From positions 62,001 through 126,000 of the forward strand of contig NZ_FOFG01000011.1 of NCBI RefSeq assembly GCF_900110915.1: a stretch of 64,000 nt of DNA, given 5' to 3'. This DNA is from Faunimonas pinastri. GTDB lineage: Bacteria; Pseudomonadota; Alphaproteobacteria; Rhizobiales; Afifellaceae. The translations under genes were made by a program, and so were the position numbers. The notes under the pieces are model-generated. The model was not told where the DNA came from, ran no database searches, and worked only from the letters and a program-made list of their open reading frames with translations. This document shows, in pieces, positions 51,549-60,170 of this stretch; the stretch's first letter is position 1, and every line of letters begins with the position of its first letter.

Positions 51549-52451
51549 ATGTCGACACGAACGCTGGCCCGGGATGCGGGGCAATCGGAACTCGCGCCAT
51601 TGGCCGCCATGCTTCTCGCCATGGCTTCCATTTGCCTCGGCGCGACCTTCGCCAAGGGCCTCTTCCCGCTGATCGGAGCGGCTGGCACGACGGCACTGCG
51701 CCTTCTGATCGCAGCGGTCATCCTGTCGATCCTTCAGCGAATCTGGCGCCTGCGCCTCAGCTGGGAGACGGCTCTCGCCGGCCTTGTCTACGGCTGCGCC
51801 CTCGGCGGCATGAACCTCCTGTTCTACATGTCGATTTCGCGGATTCCGCTCGGCATCGCGATTGCGGTGGAGTTTCTCGGTCCGTTGACGGTGGCTATCG
51901 CCTCGTCCCGGCGCCGGTCCGATCTCGCCTGGGTCGCGCTGGCGATCGCCGGGCTCCTGCTTCTGCTTCCGTTCGGCGGCAGCCGACAGGGGCTGGACCC
52001 ATGGGGCATCGTCTGCGCGGCCAGCGCTGGCGTTTTCTGGGGCCTCTATATCCTCGCGGGCAAGCGTGCGGGCGGCGCGCTCGGTCCGCAGGCGGCGGCG
52101 GTCGGCATGTCGGTCGCGGCCATCATCGTCACGCCGTTCGGCATCGCGGGCGCTGGTGCCAGCCTTTTGCAGCCGTCGATTTTGGCTGCGGGCCTGGTCG
52201 TCGCCGTGCTTTCCAGCGCGATCCCGTATTCCCTGGAGATGTTCGCCCTGAAACGCCTGCCCGCCAAGAGCTTCGGCATTCTCACCAGCGGAGAACCCGC
52301 GGTCGGCGCCATGATGGGAACGTTCCTGCTGGGCGAGACGCTGCCGCTGGTGAAATGGATAGGGATCGCCGCGATCGTCGTCGCTTCCCTCGGAACGACG
52401 CTGATCGGGCGGGAACGGACGGCGGAGCCGCTGGCCACATCCGCTTCCTAG
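51549..52451 (+). CDS. EamA-family exporter, RhtA-like
   Basis: A 300-residue inner membrane protein with ten hydrophobic segments in two EamA repeats. The stretches LGATFAKGLFPLIGAAGTTA, SRIPLGIAIAVEFLGPLTVA near residue 98 and SSAIPYSLEMFALKRLPAKS near residue 225 are typical of RhtA, the threonine/homoserine exporter. It probably exports amino acids or analogues using the proton gradient. The start at 51549 is preferred because the hydrophobic part begins soon after; the frame opens at 51462. It differs from the His-tailed EamA protein at 2.6 kb. Confidence 0.9.
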   Translation: MSTRTLARDAGQSELAPLAAMLLAMASICLGATFAKGLFPLIGAAGTTALRLLIAAVILSILQRIWRLRLSWETALAGLVYGCALGGMNLLFYMSISRIPLGIAIAVEFLGPLTVAIASSRRRSDLAWVALAIAGLLLLLPFGGSRQGLDPWGIVCAASAGVFWGLYILAGKRAGGALGPQAAAVGMSVAAIIVTPFGIAGAGASLLQPSILAAGLVVAVLSSAIPYSLEMFALKRLPAKSFGILTSGEPAVGAMMGTFLLGETLPLVKWIGIAAIVVASLGTTLIGRERTAEPLATSAS

Positions 52452-52572
52452 AGCACACGCCGCCAGCCGAGATTTCCTGAGCCCGCGGGGCGCTGGAATC
52501 CTGCGTGTGTGAAACCAGAGTGGACCACGACGATTTTCGTCGTGTCACTGTCGACAAGCAGGGAGAGCCACC

Positions 52573-52764
52573 ATGGCGGAAGAGAAACCCAAGGCAGGTG
52601 CGCAGGACCGCGCCAGGATCAACGTGCACGAACGCTACGAGCTGGATTACTGCAGCAGGAAATTCAACGTGAGCCACGAAGAGCTCAAGCAGGCCGTGAA
52701 GATGGTCAGTGTCATGTCCAGGGATGTCGCCGAGCATTTCGCGAAGGATGTATCGGAGGCCTGA
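52573..52764 (+). CDS. DUF3606-like small protein
   Basis: A 63-residue soluble protein with a GGAGAGCC site before the ATG. The core RINVHERYELDYCSRKFNVS followed by EELKQAVKMV is the DUF3606 pattern, in which most members have RINxxEdYEvrYWtkkfgVs. It is thought to be a small DNA- or stress-associated protein, but no function is proven. Single gene. Confidence 0.88.
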   Translation: MAEEKPKAGAQDRARINVHERYELDYCSRKFNVSHEELKQAVKMVSVMSRDVAEHFAKDVSEA

Positions 52765-53165
52765 GCGTCATCACGCGACCCTTGACGTGAACACGTCGCA
52801 CCCCGGCGGCGGATACCGGTTGCACCTCGTTCGTTAGCGAAGATTGCTGGTCATCTGGTCGGTGAGTGTCGAACCCGTGGATATATCCGGAAGTCGCTCG
52901 ATTCCACAGGGCATGATAGGAGCCTTCGCCGGACAATCCGCGAGGGATGCGACGGTCGAGCGGATCCACGAGAGAACCCCCTTCGTCTTCATGCCCTGTC
53001 GAAACAACATCAGAAATCGCGTCCGGCTGCCCGAGGCACCTAGTTCCCGACGGAGGTCCGGGCGATCCATCGGTGACGATTGTCAGCCGTCGGCAGTGTC
53101 CGCGCGCCGCGATGGGGAACAGGAAAGCAGGAGCTCCGCAACCGTGCAAAAGCAGGTGAGATCGC
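52765..53165. other. 401-base gap with no supported gene
   Basis: Frames here are short and not protein-like on either strand. It holds the leader of the GGDEF-EAL gene; AGCAGGTGAG just before 53166 is a likely ribosome binding site. No terminator or clear promoter can be pointed out. Confidence 0.5.
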
Positions 53166-55388
53166 ATGTCGCTGTTTAGGATCGACCGCTGGCGACGGGG
53201 TCTCTGGTCGGACCTCGTACCGCTCATCGGCGTGGCCATGCTGCTGATCGCCGCCGTGATCTCAGGCCTGCTTTACTATGCGGCGCAACAGGTCGACGCG
53301 AACTCGGCCAGGCAGCAGCAGGGGCTGGTCTCGGTCGTCGTGCAGCAGGCGCTGGATCGCGTGCCGCATGACCAGGAAAGCGTGACCGTCTGGAACGAGG
53401 CTGTGGAACGGGTGCGCGGTACTCCTGACCCGGACTGGCTAGACGCCAATCTCGGCGTGTGGATGCACACCTATTTCGGGCACGATCGCGCCTATATCCT
53501 GAACCCCGCCGGAACCGCGATCTACGCCATGGTGGATGGGCATCGGGCAGCGCCGACGGACTACGAAGAGGTACGCCCCGTCACGGCGCCTCTGTTGCAG
53601 GAGCTTCGCGACAAGCTGGGCCATTCGGTTATGGACAAGGCTTCCAATCCCACCATCCGCAGCACGGGGGCCCTCGATCTCGCGTTGATCGGCGGCCATC
53701 CGGCCGTCGTCAGCCTGAAGCCGATCATCTCCGAGGACGGGTCGATCCAGCAGGCGCCCGGCGCCTATTACGTGCATGTAGCGATCCGGTACCTCGACGG
53801 ACGCTTCGCCAGAAACCTGTCGAGCAGGTACCTGCACAGCGCGGTCAGCTTCTCGGTCGGCGACGCCCGCCCCGACAGGCACCACATCTCCTATCCCCTG
53901 ATGAACCGCTCCGGCCAGACACTCGGCTCCTTCATCTGGAGACCGATGCTGCCGGGGCAGCGGATGCTGCGGGAGATCGTGCCCGTCCTGGCCGCATCGC
54001 TGCTCTTCGTCGCGGCCGTGATCGCGCTGCTTCTGTTCCGGCTGCGGCAGGAAAGGCTGCAACTGGAAGCAAGCGAAGCGCAGGCGCAGCATCTTGCCTT
54101 TCATGACAGCCTGACCGGGCTGCCGAACCGGGCGCTCTTCAACGATCGGCTGGATCACACGCTGGCGGGCCTGAAGCGCGGGCAAGAGCGGCTGGCGGTG
54201 CTTTACCTCGACCTCGACCGCTTCAAGGAGGTGAACGACACGCTCGGCCATCCCGGCGGCGACGAGCTTATCCGGCAGGTCGCGGCACGGCTTTGCGAGG
54301 AGGTGAGGGCAGGCGATACGGTGGCCCGTCTGGGCGGCGATGAATTCGGCATCATCCAGACCGGCGTGAGTTCGCCGGGCGACGTGGAAACGCTGTGCGC
54401 GCGCGTGATCGAGACTGTGGTGCGTCCCGTCGCGATCATGGGAAGCGAGGCTTTCGTCGGCATCAGCATCGGCAGCGCGCTCGCCCCAACGGATGGGCAG
54501 GACCGGACGGAGCTCCTGCGCAAGGCCGACATCGCCCTCTACAACGCGAAGGAAGAGGGCCGGGGCCGCTTCGCGCTGTTTCAGGAATCCATGGACGCCA
54601 CGGTCCAGATACGCCGGCGGGTGGAGCGGGAGCTACGCGAGGCGCTGGCCAGCGGCGTGGGGCTCACCGTGTTCTTTCAGCCGCTCTTTTCCGTTCAGCA
54701 GGATGCGGTCAGCGGGGTCGAGGCGCTGGTAAGATGGCAGCACCCGCAACGCGGCCTGCTGTCGCCCGCGACCTTTATCCCGATCGCGGAAGAAACGGGG
54801 CTGATCGAACCGCTCGGGCTCTGGGTGCTGGAGCACGCCTGCGCGGCGGCGGTCGGCTGGCCGATCACGACACTCGCGGTCAACGTATCCGCCGTTCAAC
54901 TGCGGAATTCGAAGTTCCCGCAACAGGTTCTGGCCATTCTGGCGCGCACCGGGTTCGACGCCAAGCGGCTGGAGCTGGAGGTCACGGAAACCGCGATCGT
55001 GAAAGGCGCAGAGCGCTCGCGCGCTGCCTTGGACGCCCTGCGGTCGGCCGGCATCCGCATCGCGCTGGACGATTTCGGAACGGGCTATTCCTCGCTCAGC
55101 CACCTTCGCGACTTCGCCGTGGATCGGGTGAAGATCGACCGCTCCTTCGTCACAGGCCTGGCGCAATCGCCGGACCGGACCGCCTTCGTCCAGGCCATCG
55201 TCGACCTCGCGCAGGCGACGGGACTGAAGGTGACGGCGGAAGGCGTGGAGACGGCGGAGCAGCGGGCGACGCTCTCCGATATCGGCTGCACGGACCTGCA
55301 GGGTTATCTCCTGTCCAGGCCGCTATCGAGGATGGATACCGACCGGCTTTTCGCGAGCAAAGCGCTGCCGGACCAGTCCGTCGCCTGA
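53166..55388 (+). CDS. CHASE4-GGDEF-EAL cyclic di-GMP protein
   Basis: A 740-residue inner membrane signalling protein. A membrane helix at about 17-40, a periplasmic CHASE4 sensor to about 270 and a second helix near 275-300 are followed by the GGDEF domain (LGGDEFGII near residue 395) and the EAL domain (GVEALVRWQHP near 520). The inhibitory site RAGD stands five residues before GGDEF. The EAL part keeps NVSAVQLRN, ELEVTETAI and DDFGTGYSSL, then KIDRSF. Both halves look active, so it could make and break cyclic di-GMP. Single gene. Confidence 0.94.
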   Translation: MSLFRIDRWRRGLWSDLVPLIGVAMLLIAAVISGLLYYAAQQVDANSARQQQGLVSVVVQQALDRVPHDQESVTVWNEAVERVRGTPDPDWLDANLGVWMHTYFGHDRAYILNPAGTAIYAMVDGHRAAPTDYEEVRPVTAPLLQELRDKLGHSVMDKASNPTIRSTGALDLALIGGHPAVVSLKPIISEDGSIQQAPGAYYVHVAIRYLDGRFARNLSSRYLHSAVSFSVGDARPDRHHISYPLMNRSGQTLGSFIWRPMLPGQRMLREIVPVLAASLLFVAAVIALLLFRLRQERLQLEASEAQAQHLAFHDSLTGLPNRALFNDRLDHTLAGLKRGQERLAVLYLDLDRFKEVNDTLGHPGGDELIRQVAARLCEEVRAGDTVARLGGDEFGIIQTGVSSPGDVETLCARVIETVVRPVAIMGSEAFVGISIGSALAPTDGQDRTELLRKADIALYNAKEEGRGRFALFQESMDATVQIRRRVERELREALASGVGLTVFFQPLFSVQQDAVSGVEALVRWQHPQRGLLSPATFIPIAEETGLIEPLGLWVLEHACAAAVGWPITTLAVNVSAVQLRNSKFPQQVLAILARTGFDAKRLELEVTETAIVKGAERSRAALDALRSAGIRIALDDFGTGYSSLSHLRDFAVDRVKIDRSFVTGLAQSPDRTAFVQAIVDLAQATGLKVTAEGVETAEQRATLSDIGCTDLQGYLLSRPLSRMDTDRLFASKALPDQSVA

Positions 55389-55407
55389 GGGGTGATCGGC
55401 TGCCCGG

Positions 55408-56139
55408 CTATTTCGCCCGCACGTAAAAGCCGGAGAAGGTGACGTTGGCCCCGCCGCAATTGTTGTTGTCACGGGCCAGCAGATACGGGCCGCGGCGGAC
55501 CATGCGCACCCGGCAGTCGAACTCGTCGCCGGCCTCGTAGGGCAGGGTCTCGTCGTTTGCGCCCGTCGAAAAGGCAATCGCGCCATTCGCCGGACGCACC
55601 TTGCCGCTGAGGACGCCGACATGCACTCCGCCGTTCTTGCGCCGCCAGGGATCTCCCATTCCCCACGTGGCTTCGCCATCGACGGCCAGAAGTCCTGCCG
55701 CGTCGGAGGTGACGGTGATGTCCTGCTCTGGCGCGATCCAATGACCGGCCCAGTCTTGCGGCGCCTGTTGCGCTTGGGGGAGAGCGGTGAGCGCCGCGCT
55801 CGGCAACCAGCCGATGGTCGCGAAGCCTTTCGCCCCGGCATAGCCGGCGCAGGTATAGGCGCCCTGGGTCGGGCCCGCGAGAACCACGTCGCCGGGAAGC
55901 ACGAAGGCCCGCTCGCGGCACGCTGCGCTGTCGTTCGGGCAGCCATGCACGAGCACGTCGTCCTCCACGAAATGAACGCGCCCGGATGATGAGGTCACCG
56001 CCGCGACACGCGCCTCTTCGTCCACAAGGTCCGACCAGACGCAGCCGGCATGCGCGGCCGATGGCAAGACGAGGCCCGCGACCAGCGCTGTGCGAACGAG
56101 CGGGCCGCGATGCATGCGTGGGATCAGCGTCGACAACAT
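55408..56139 (-). CDS. exported hypothetical protein with SH3-like part
   Basis: A 243-residue protein with a signal peptide (cleavage near residue 32, PSAAHAG). Residues 33-115 look like an SH3-type domain with CPNDSAACRERAFVLPGD and GFATIGWLPSAAL. The C-terminal half, with WAGHWIAPEQDITVTSDAAG and a six-strand-like end, may be a small barrel. Six cysteines suggest disulfide bonds in the periplasm. Start at 56139 has AAGGA 6 bases upstream. Convergent with the GGDEF-EAL gene. Function unknown. Confidence 0.78.
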   Translation of the reverse strand: MLSTLIPRMHRGPLVRTALVAGLVLPSAAHAGCVWSDLVDEEARVAAVTSSSGRVHFVEDDVLVHGCPNDSAACRERAFVLPGDVVLAGPTQGAYTCAGYAGAKGFATIGWLPSAALTALPQAQQAPQDWAGHWIAPEQDITVTSDAAGLLAVDGEATWGMGDPWRRKNGGVHVGVLSGKVRPANGAIAFSTGANDETLPYEAGDEFDCRVRMVRRGPYLLARDNNNCGGANVTFSGFYVRAK

Positions 56140-56219
56140 GGAATATCCTTCGCGGCCGTCCCGGAGCGTTCCGGCACGAATAACGGGTGTGAGGATTGCC
56201 TTCGGGAAGGGCGAGCCCT

Positions 56220-56933
56220 TCAGCAGCTCTCGGCGAGAGCGGCCTTTTCGCGGTTGATGGTGCTCTCGATGCGCTGCAGGAACTCCGCTTGTCCGAGCCC
56301 CGGCGGGATTTCCTCGATCACCCGCAGGGTGATCTCGCCCGCCGCCAGGCCAGAACCGCCGCCCTTCCAGAAACAGCCGGAATTGTGCGCCAGCGTCAGC
56401 GCCGGCACGCCGAGCTTGCGATAGAGCGCGGCCACGCCGACTTCGAACGGCCGGGTCTCATGGACGTCGATCCGGGTGCCTTCGGGGAAGATCAGGATGG
56501 AGAGGCCCTGGTCGATCGCCGACTGGGCCTGCCTGAGCATCTGGACCAACGTCGCGCGGCCACCCTGCCGGTCGATCATGATCATCGGGTAGTTGGTCAG
56601 GAACCAGCCGAAGATCGGCACGCGGGACAGCTCCTTTTTCGCCACGAAGGAGAGGTTCCGGAAGACGGTGATGAAGATCAGGGTTTCCCAGGCAGACTGG
56701 TGATTGCAGATGATCAGGCGCGGCTTCCCGTCGTCGGGAAGGGTGCCTTCCACGCGGTAGCGCAGCCCGACGATGTTGCCGAGCCCCCACTGGACGCCGC
56801 TGGCCCAGAACCGCGAATAGGCCCTGACCCTCCGGCTGCTCCTGCCGATCATCAGAAAGGGAATGCCCAGTCCCAGGACCAGCGTCCACAAGGCGAGGAA
56901 GAGCGAAAACAGCTTCGATCTGAAGGAGGACAT
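56220..56933 (-). CDS. plsC: 1-acyl-sn-glycerol-3-phosphate acyltransferase
   Basis: A 237-residue membrane-bound acyltransferase of standard length. An N-terminal membrane helix precedes the catalytic box NHQSAWE near residue 77 (the usual NHxxxxD with Glu in the last place) and the substrate box FPEGTRID near residue 150. It acylates lysophosphatidic acid to phosphatidic acid at the inner membrane in phospholipid synthesis. Single gene. The Glu in the catalytic box is seen in a part of the family. Confidence 0.92.
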   Translation of the reverse strand: MSSFRSKLFSLFLALWTLVLGLGIPFLMIGRSSRRVRAYSRFWASGVQWGLGNIVGLRYRVEGTLPDDGKPRLIICNHQSAWETLIFITVFRNLSFVAKKELSRVPIFGWFLTNYPMIMIDRQGGRATLVQMLRQAQSAIDQGLSILIFPEGTRIDVHETRPFEVGVAALYRKLGVPALTLAHNSGCFWKGGGSGLAAGEITLRVIEEIPPGLGQAEFLQRIESTINREKAALAESC

Positions 56934-57034
56934 GCCGGCGTGCTTTTCGGATCAATTCGGTGAGGAGGAAGCAGAGTCCGGCCGAAAAGGCCAGACCTGT
57001 CCGACACTCCCGGCCAGCGCTCTTGACCGGGGCT

Positions 57035-57892
57035 TCAACCGGGCGGTTCGGAACTCGCCGAAGTCTCCGCCCGGGATGCCATGAGCGACCGGATGCTCTC
57101 GGCGGCCTCCGCCGTGACCGGATTGTAGACGATCATGCCGAGATCCGGGCGGCCGTCCACGGAAAAGACGGAGAACTCCATCTCGACCAGCCCCAACTCG
57201 GGGTGCCGGATGCGTTTCGTGCCTTCCGTGTTGCCGACCACGTCGTTGTCCCGCCACATCGCGTCGAACTCGGGGCTGGCACGCGACAGTTCCTCCACCA
57301 GTTGCGCGCTTTCGGCCGTCGCGCCGGCGCGGGCGACATCCGCCCGGAACGCGCCCACCACGAAGCGGGCGACGCTGTTCCAATCCTCCTGCACGGAGCG
57401 GATGCGGGTGTCGGAAAACATCAGGCGGAGGATGTTGCGCTGCTCGCGGCTGAGCTTGGAATAATCGGTGAGAAGCGCCGCCGCCGCGGCGTTCCAGGCC
57501 ACGACGTCCCAGGTCGCGGTCTTGACGATGGCCGGGCTTGGCGAGAGGGCGTCCAGCACACGCTGCAACCGGGGCGTGACTTCATCCGCGCCCTTGTAGC
57601 GAGCCTCCGGAGGCCGGCCCAGGCCGAGCATGAAGAGGTGCTCTCGCTCCGGCTCGGTCAGCATGAGGCCGGCGGCGATCCGGTTGAGGACATCCGCCGA
57701 GGGCGCGCCGCCGCGACCTTGCTCCAGCCAGGTGTACCAGGTCGGGCTGATATTGGCGCGCTGGGCGACCTCTTCGCGGCGCAGGCCCGGCGTGCGCCGC
57801 CGTCCGCCGTCGAAGCCGAACGCCGCGGGGTCGAGACGGGTGCGCCGGTCTTTCAGGAATGTGCCGAGCGGATTGCCGGTCTCTGCGGGCAT
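57035..57892 (-). CDS. XRE-family regulator with MmyB-like ligand-binding domain
   Basis: A 285-residue regulator. Residues 12-75 are a helix-turn-helix with RRTPGLRREEVAQRANISPTW; the C-terminal 190 residues are the MmyB-type ligand-binding domain with VVAWNAAAAALLTDYS and WNSVARFVVGAFR. Members commonly repress an adjacent divergent oxidoreductase gene. Here the divergent gene is an epimerase-like SDR 97 bases away; the AT-rich gap (TGATTATACTACGATAAG) is the likely operator region. Confidence 0.92.
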   Translation of the reverse strand: MPAETGNPLGTFLKDRRTRLDPAAFGFDGGRRRTPGLRREEVAQRANISPTWYTWLEQGRGGAPSADVLNRIAAGLMLTEPEREHLFMLGLGRPPEARYKGADEVTPRLQRVLDALSPSPAIVKTATWDVVAWNAAAAALLTDYSKLSREQRNILRLMFSDTRIRSVQEDWNSVARFVVGAFRADVARAGATAESAQLVEELSRASPEFDAMWRDNDVVGNTEGTKRIRHPELGLVEMEFSVFSVDGRPDLGMIVYNPVTAEAAESIRSLMASRAETSASSEPPG

Positions 57893-57988
57893 GGAAAGCC
57901 TGTTGATGATTATACTACGATAAGATCACTACTTTAACAGGACAAACGGTAGGCCGACATTGCGATCCGAACAACATCGGAGATTTCA

Positions 57989-58894
57989 ATGCGCGTCTTT
58001 CTCACGGGAGCAACGGGCTTCATCGGCTCCCGCATTCTGCCTGAACTGCTGGCCGCCGGGCACCAGGTCGTCGGCCTGACCCGCTCCGACGCCGGCGCGC
58101 GCGCCCTCCAGGCCGCTGGCGCGGACGTCCATCGTGGCGAGCTGGAACATCCGGAAACCATGCGCACCGGAGCGGAACAGGCGGAGGCGGTCATCCACAC
58201 CGCCTTCGACCACAACTTCGCGAACTTCGTGGCCAATTGCGAAAAGGACCGGCGCGTCATCAAGGCACTGGGCGCGGCGCTGAAAGGGTCCGACCGGCCG
58301 CTCCTCATCACGTCCGGAACCGGTATCGGCGATGCCGGCCACGGCCAGCCCGCGACCGAGGACGTGTTCAACAGGGACCACCCAAACCCGCGCATCGCGT
58401 CGGAACTCGCCGGGCGCGACTTGCTGGAGGCGGGCGTCAACGTCTCGGTGATGCGGCTTCCCCAGGTCCACGACACGGTGAAGCAGGGCCTCGTCAGCCC
58501 GTACATCGCCCATGCCAGGGAGAAGGGCCTCGTGGCCTATGTCGGCGAGGGGCGGAACCGCTGGCCGGCGGCGCCGGTGGACGATGTCGCAAGGCTCTAC
58601 GCGCTGGCGATCGAGCAGGCACAGCCGGGCGCGCGGTATCATGCCGTGGCGGAAGAGGGCGTGACGGCTCGCGAAATCGCGGAAGTGGTGGCGAGCGGCC
58701 TCGGCCTTCCCCTGGCGTCCCTGTCTCCGGAAGAAGCCCCGGCGCACTTCGGCTGGCTCGCCATGTTCGTCGGCATGGATATGCCGGCATCCAGCGCCTG
58801 GACGCGCCAGCAGCTTGGCTGGAAGCCGACCGGGCCGGGGCTGATCGAGGATCTCCGGCGTATGGACTACGCGGCGAATGCAGCCGCCGCGTAG
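57989..58894 (+). CDS. NAD-dependent epimerase/reductase (extended/atypical SDR)
   Basis: A 301-residue protein beginning MRVFLTGATGFIGSRI, the GxxGxxG cofactor motif at residues 7-13. It has VIHTAFDHNFANF and LITSGTGIGDAG, and the usual YxxxK pair is not evident, so it belongs to the atypical group that acts as NAD(P)-dependent reductases or isomerase-like proteins. The substrate is unknown. Likely controlled by the divergent XRE regulator. Confidence 0.88.
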   Translation: MRVFLTGATGFIGSRILPELLAAGHQVVGLTRSDAGARALQAAGADVHRGELEHPETMRTGAEQAEAVIHTAFDHNFANFVANCEKDRRVIKALGAALKGSDRPLLITSGTGIGDAGHGQPATEDVFNRDHPNPRIASELAGRDLLEAGVNVSVMRLPQVHDTVKQGLVSPYIAHAREKGLVAYVGEGRNRWPAAPVDDVARLYALAIEQAQPGARYHAVAEEGVTAREIAEVVASGLGLPLASLSPEEAPAHFGWLAMFVGMDMPASSAWTRQQLGWKPTGPGLIEDLRRMDYAANAAAA

Positions 58895-58949
58895 CGAGAG
58901 GGCGAATCCGTTTGCATCGAGCGGCGGCCCGAGGGCTGCCGCTCTCGCC

Positions 58950-60029
58950 TCAGATCGCGGGGACGAGCGTGTCCGGCGATGGCGCGGCGGATGGCGCGGC
59001 GGATGGGGTGCCGCAGGCTTGGCAGAAGGGCGAGAAGGCGCTCTTGCGCGTGTCGCAATTCCGGCAGCTCTCAAAGAGGCCGATGCCGCAATGCGGGCAG
59101 AAGGTAACCTCGCCGCCGCTCAGGTTCACCGGTCGCTCGCAGCCGGGACAGACGCTCTTGGAAAGCCGGAGCAGGGCCATGTCGTAGTTCATCTCGTTGC
59201 GGCGCAGGACGTCGGGCTGCTGTTCCGCCGCCGCCTGCCGGGCGAGGTAGCGGTTCAGCGCGACGATGACGCTGCGGCCGACGACGACGGTCAGGATCAG
59301 ACCGACACCGTAGCGGACATAGCCGCCATAGCTCGGCAGATACGGCACCAGCTCGACGAAGAAGGTGAACAGCGCGAAGAAGATGAAGCCCCAGGTGAAC
59401 GGCCACCATGAGCTTTTCCGCTGTGTCCGGAAGAGCCAGAAGGCGATCAGCAGCAGGGGCAGGGTGAGCGCCAGGCGGTAGCCGAAGACCCGAACCTCGG
59501 CCTTGCTGTATTCCGCCTCCAGCTTCTGGTCCGCCACAGACTCCAGTTCGTCCAACTGCGCCTGCGCCGCACTCTCGCCCTGCTGGGCATCCAGCGAGTT
59601 CTGGTTCTGGGCGTCGACGGCGTGCTGCGCGTCTTCCTGTTCCTTTTTCAGAGCGTCGAGGGCGGCGGTACGGGCGATCAGCTCATTGTCCTGCGAAGGC
59701 AGGTTCGTGGCCTTGCGGGTATCCAGCCAGTTGGCGAAGGTGTCGCGCGCGTTGGAATAGGCGGTTTGCGTCGCCTGCAGCTTCAGATTGGCCTGATCGA
59801 GGCTCTCGGAAGCGGCGGCCTGAGCGTTCCGCGCCTCGGCGATCGCCGATTGCAGCGGTTCGGCCGCGGACTGGTCGACGAAATCCTCGCGGCTCAGGTG
59901 CCGCTCGACCTGCGGCAGATCCTGAATGACGAGGCTGCCGAAGCCGACCAGGCAGAGGGCGAAGGCGACGGCAACCAGCCAGAGACCGCGCTGAAACCAT
60001 TGTTCGGAAAGCCGTCTCGATCTGCCCAT
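58950..60029 (-). CDS. membrane protein with coiled coil and two zinc ribbons
   Basis: A 359-residue inner membrane protein. A helix at about 15-37 is followed by a long coiled coil (residues 60-170, many Glu, Gln and Ala), three membrane segments (FGYRLALTLPLLLIAFWLF, TWGFIFFALFTFFVELVPYL and YGVGLILTVVVGRSVIV), and a C-terminal part with CPGCERP/CPHCG and CRNCDTR/CQACG, two zinc ribbons. This layout suggests an envelope-sensing or scaffolding protein with a cytoplasmic zinc module. The start at 60029 begins MGRSRRLSEQW. Function unknown. Confidence 0.85.
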   Translation of the reverse strand: MGRSRRLSEQWFQRGLWLVAVAFALCLVGFGSLVIQDLPQVERHLSREDFVDQSAAEPLQSAIAEARNAQAAASESLDQANLKLQATQTAYSNARDTFANWLDTRKATNLPSQDNELIARTAALDALKKEQEDAQHAVDAQNQNSLDAQQGESAAQAQLDELESVADQKLEAEYSKAEVRVFGYRLALTLPLLLIAFWLFRTQRKSSWWPFTWGFIFFALFTFFVELVPYLPSYGGYVRYGVGLILTVVVGRSVIVALNRYLARQAAAEQQPDVLRRNEMNYDMALLRLSKSVCPGCERPVNLSGGEVTFCPHCGIGLFESCRNCDTRKSAFSPFCQACGTPSAAPSAAPSPDTLVPAI

Positions 60030-60170
60030 TCGCCCCACCCGGAATCGCGACAACGTCGCTGGCTGTGGCGGTTCGCCGCAGCATCGCGCCATGCCTGCCA
60101 CAGCTATCGGCGGAGGTCGACCCGCTTTGTCCATTTCGGCCTGCATCGGCCTCCGGCATCGGAGCGGACC

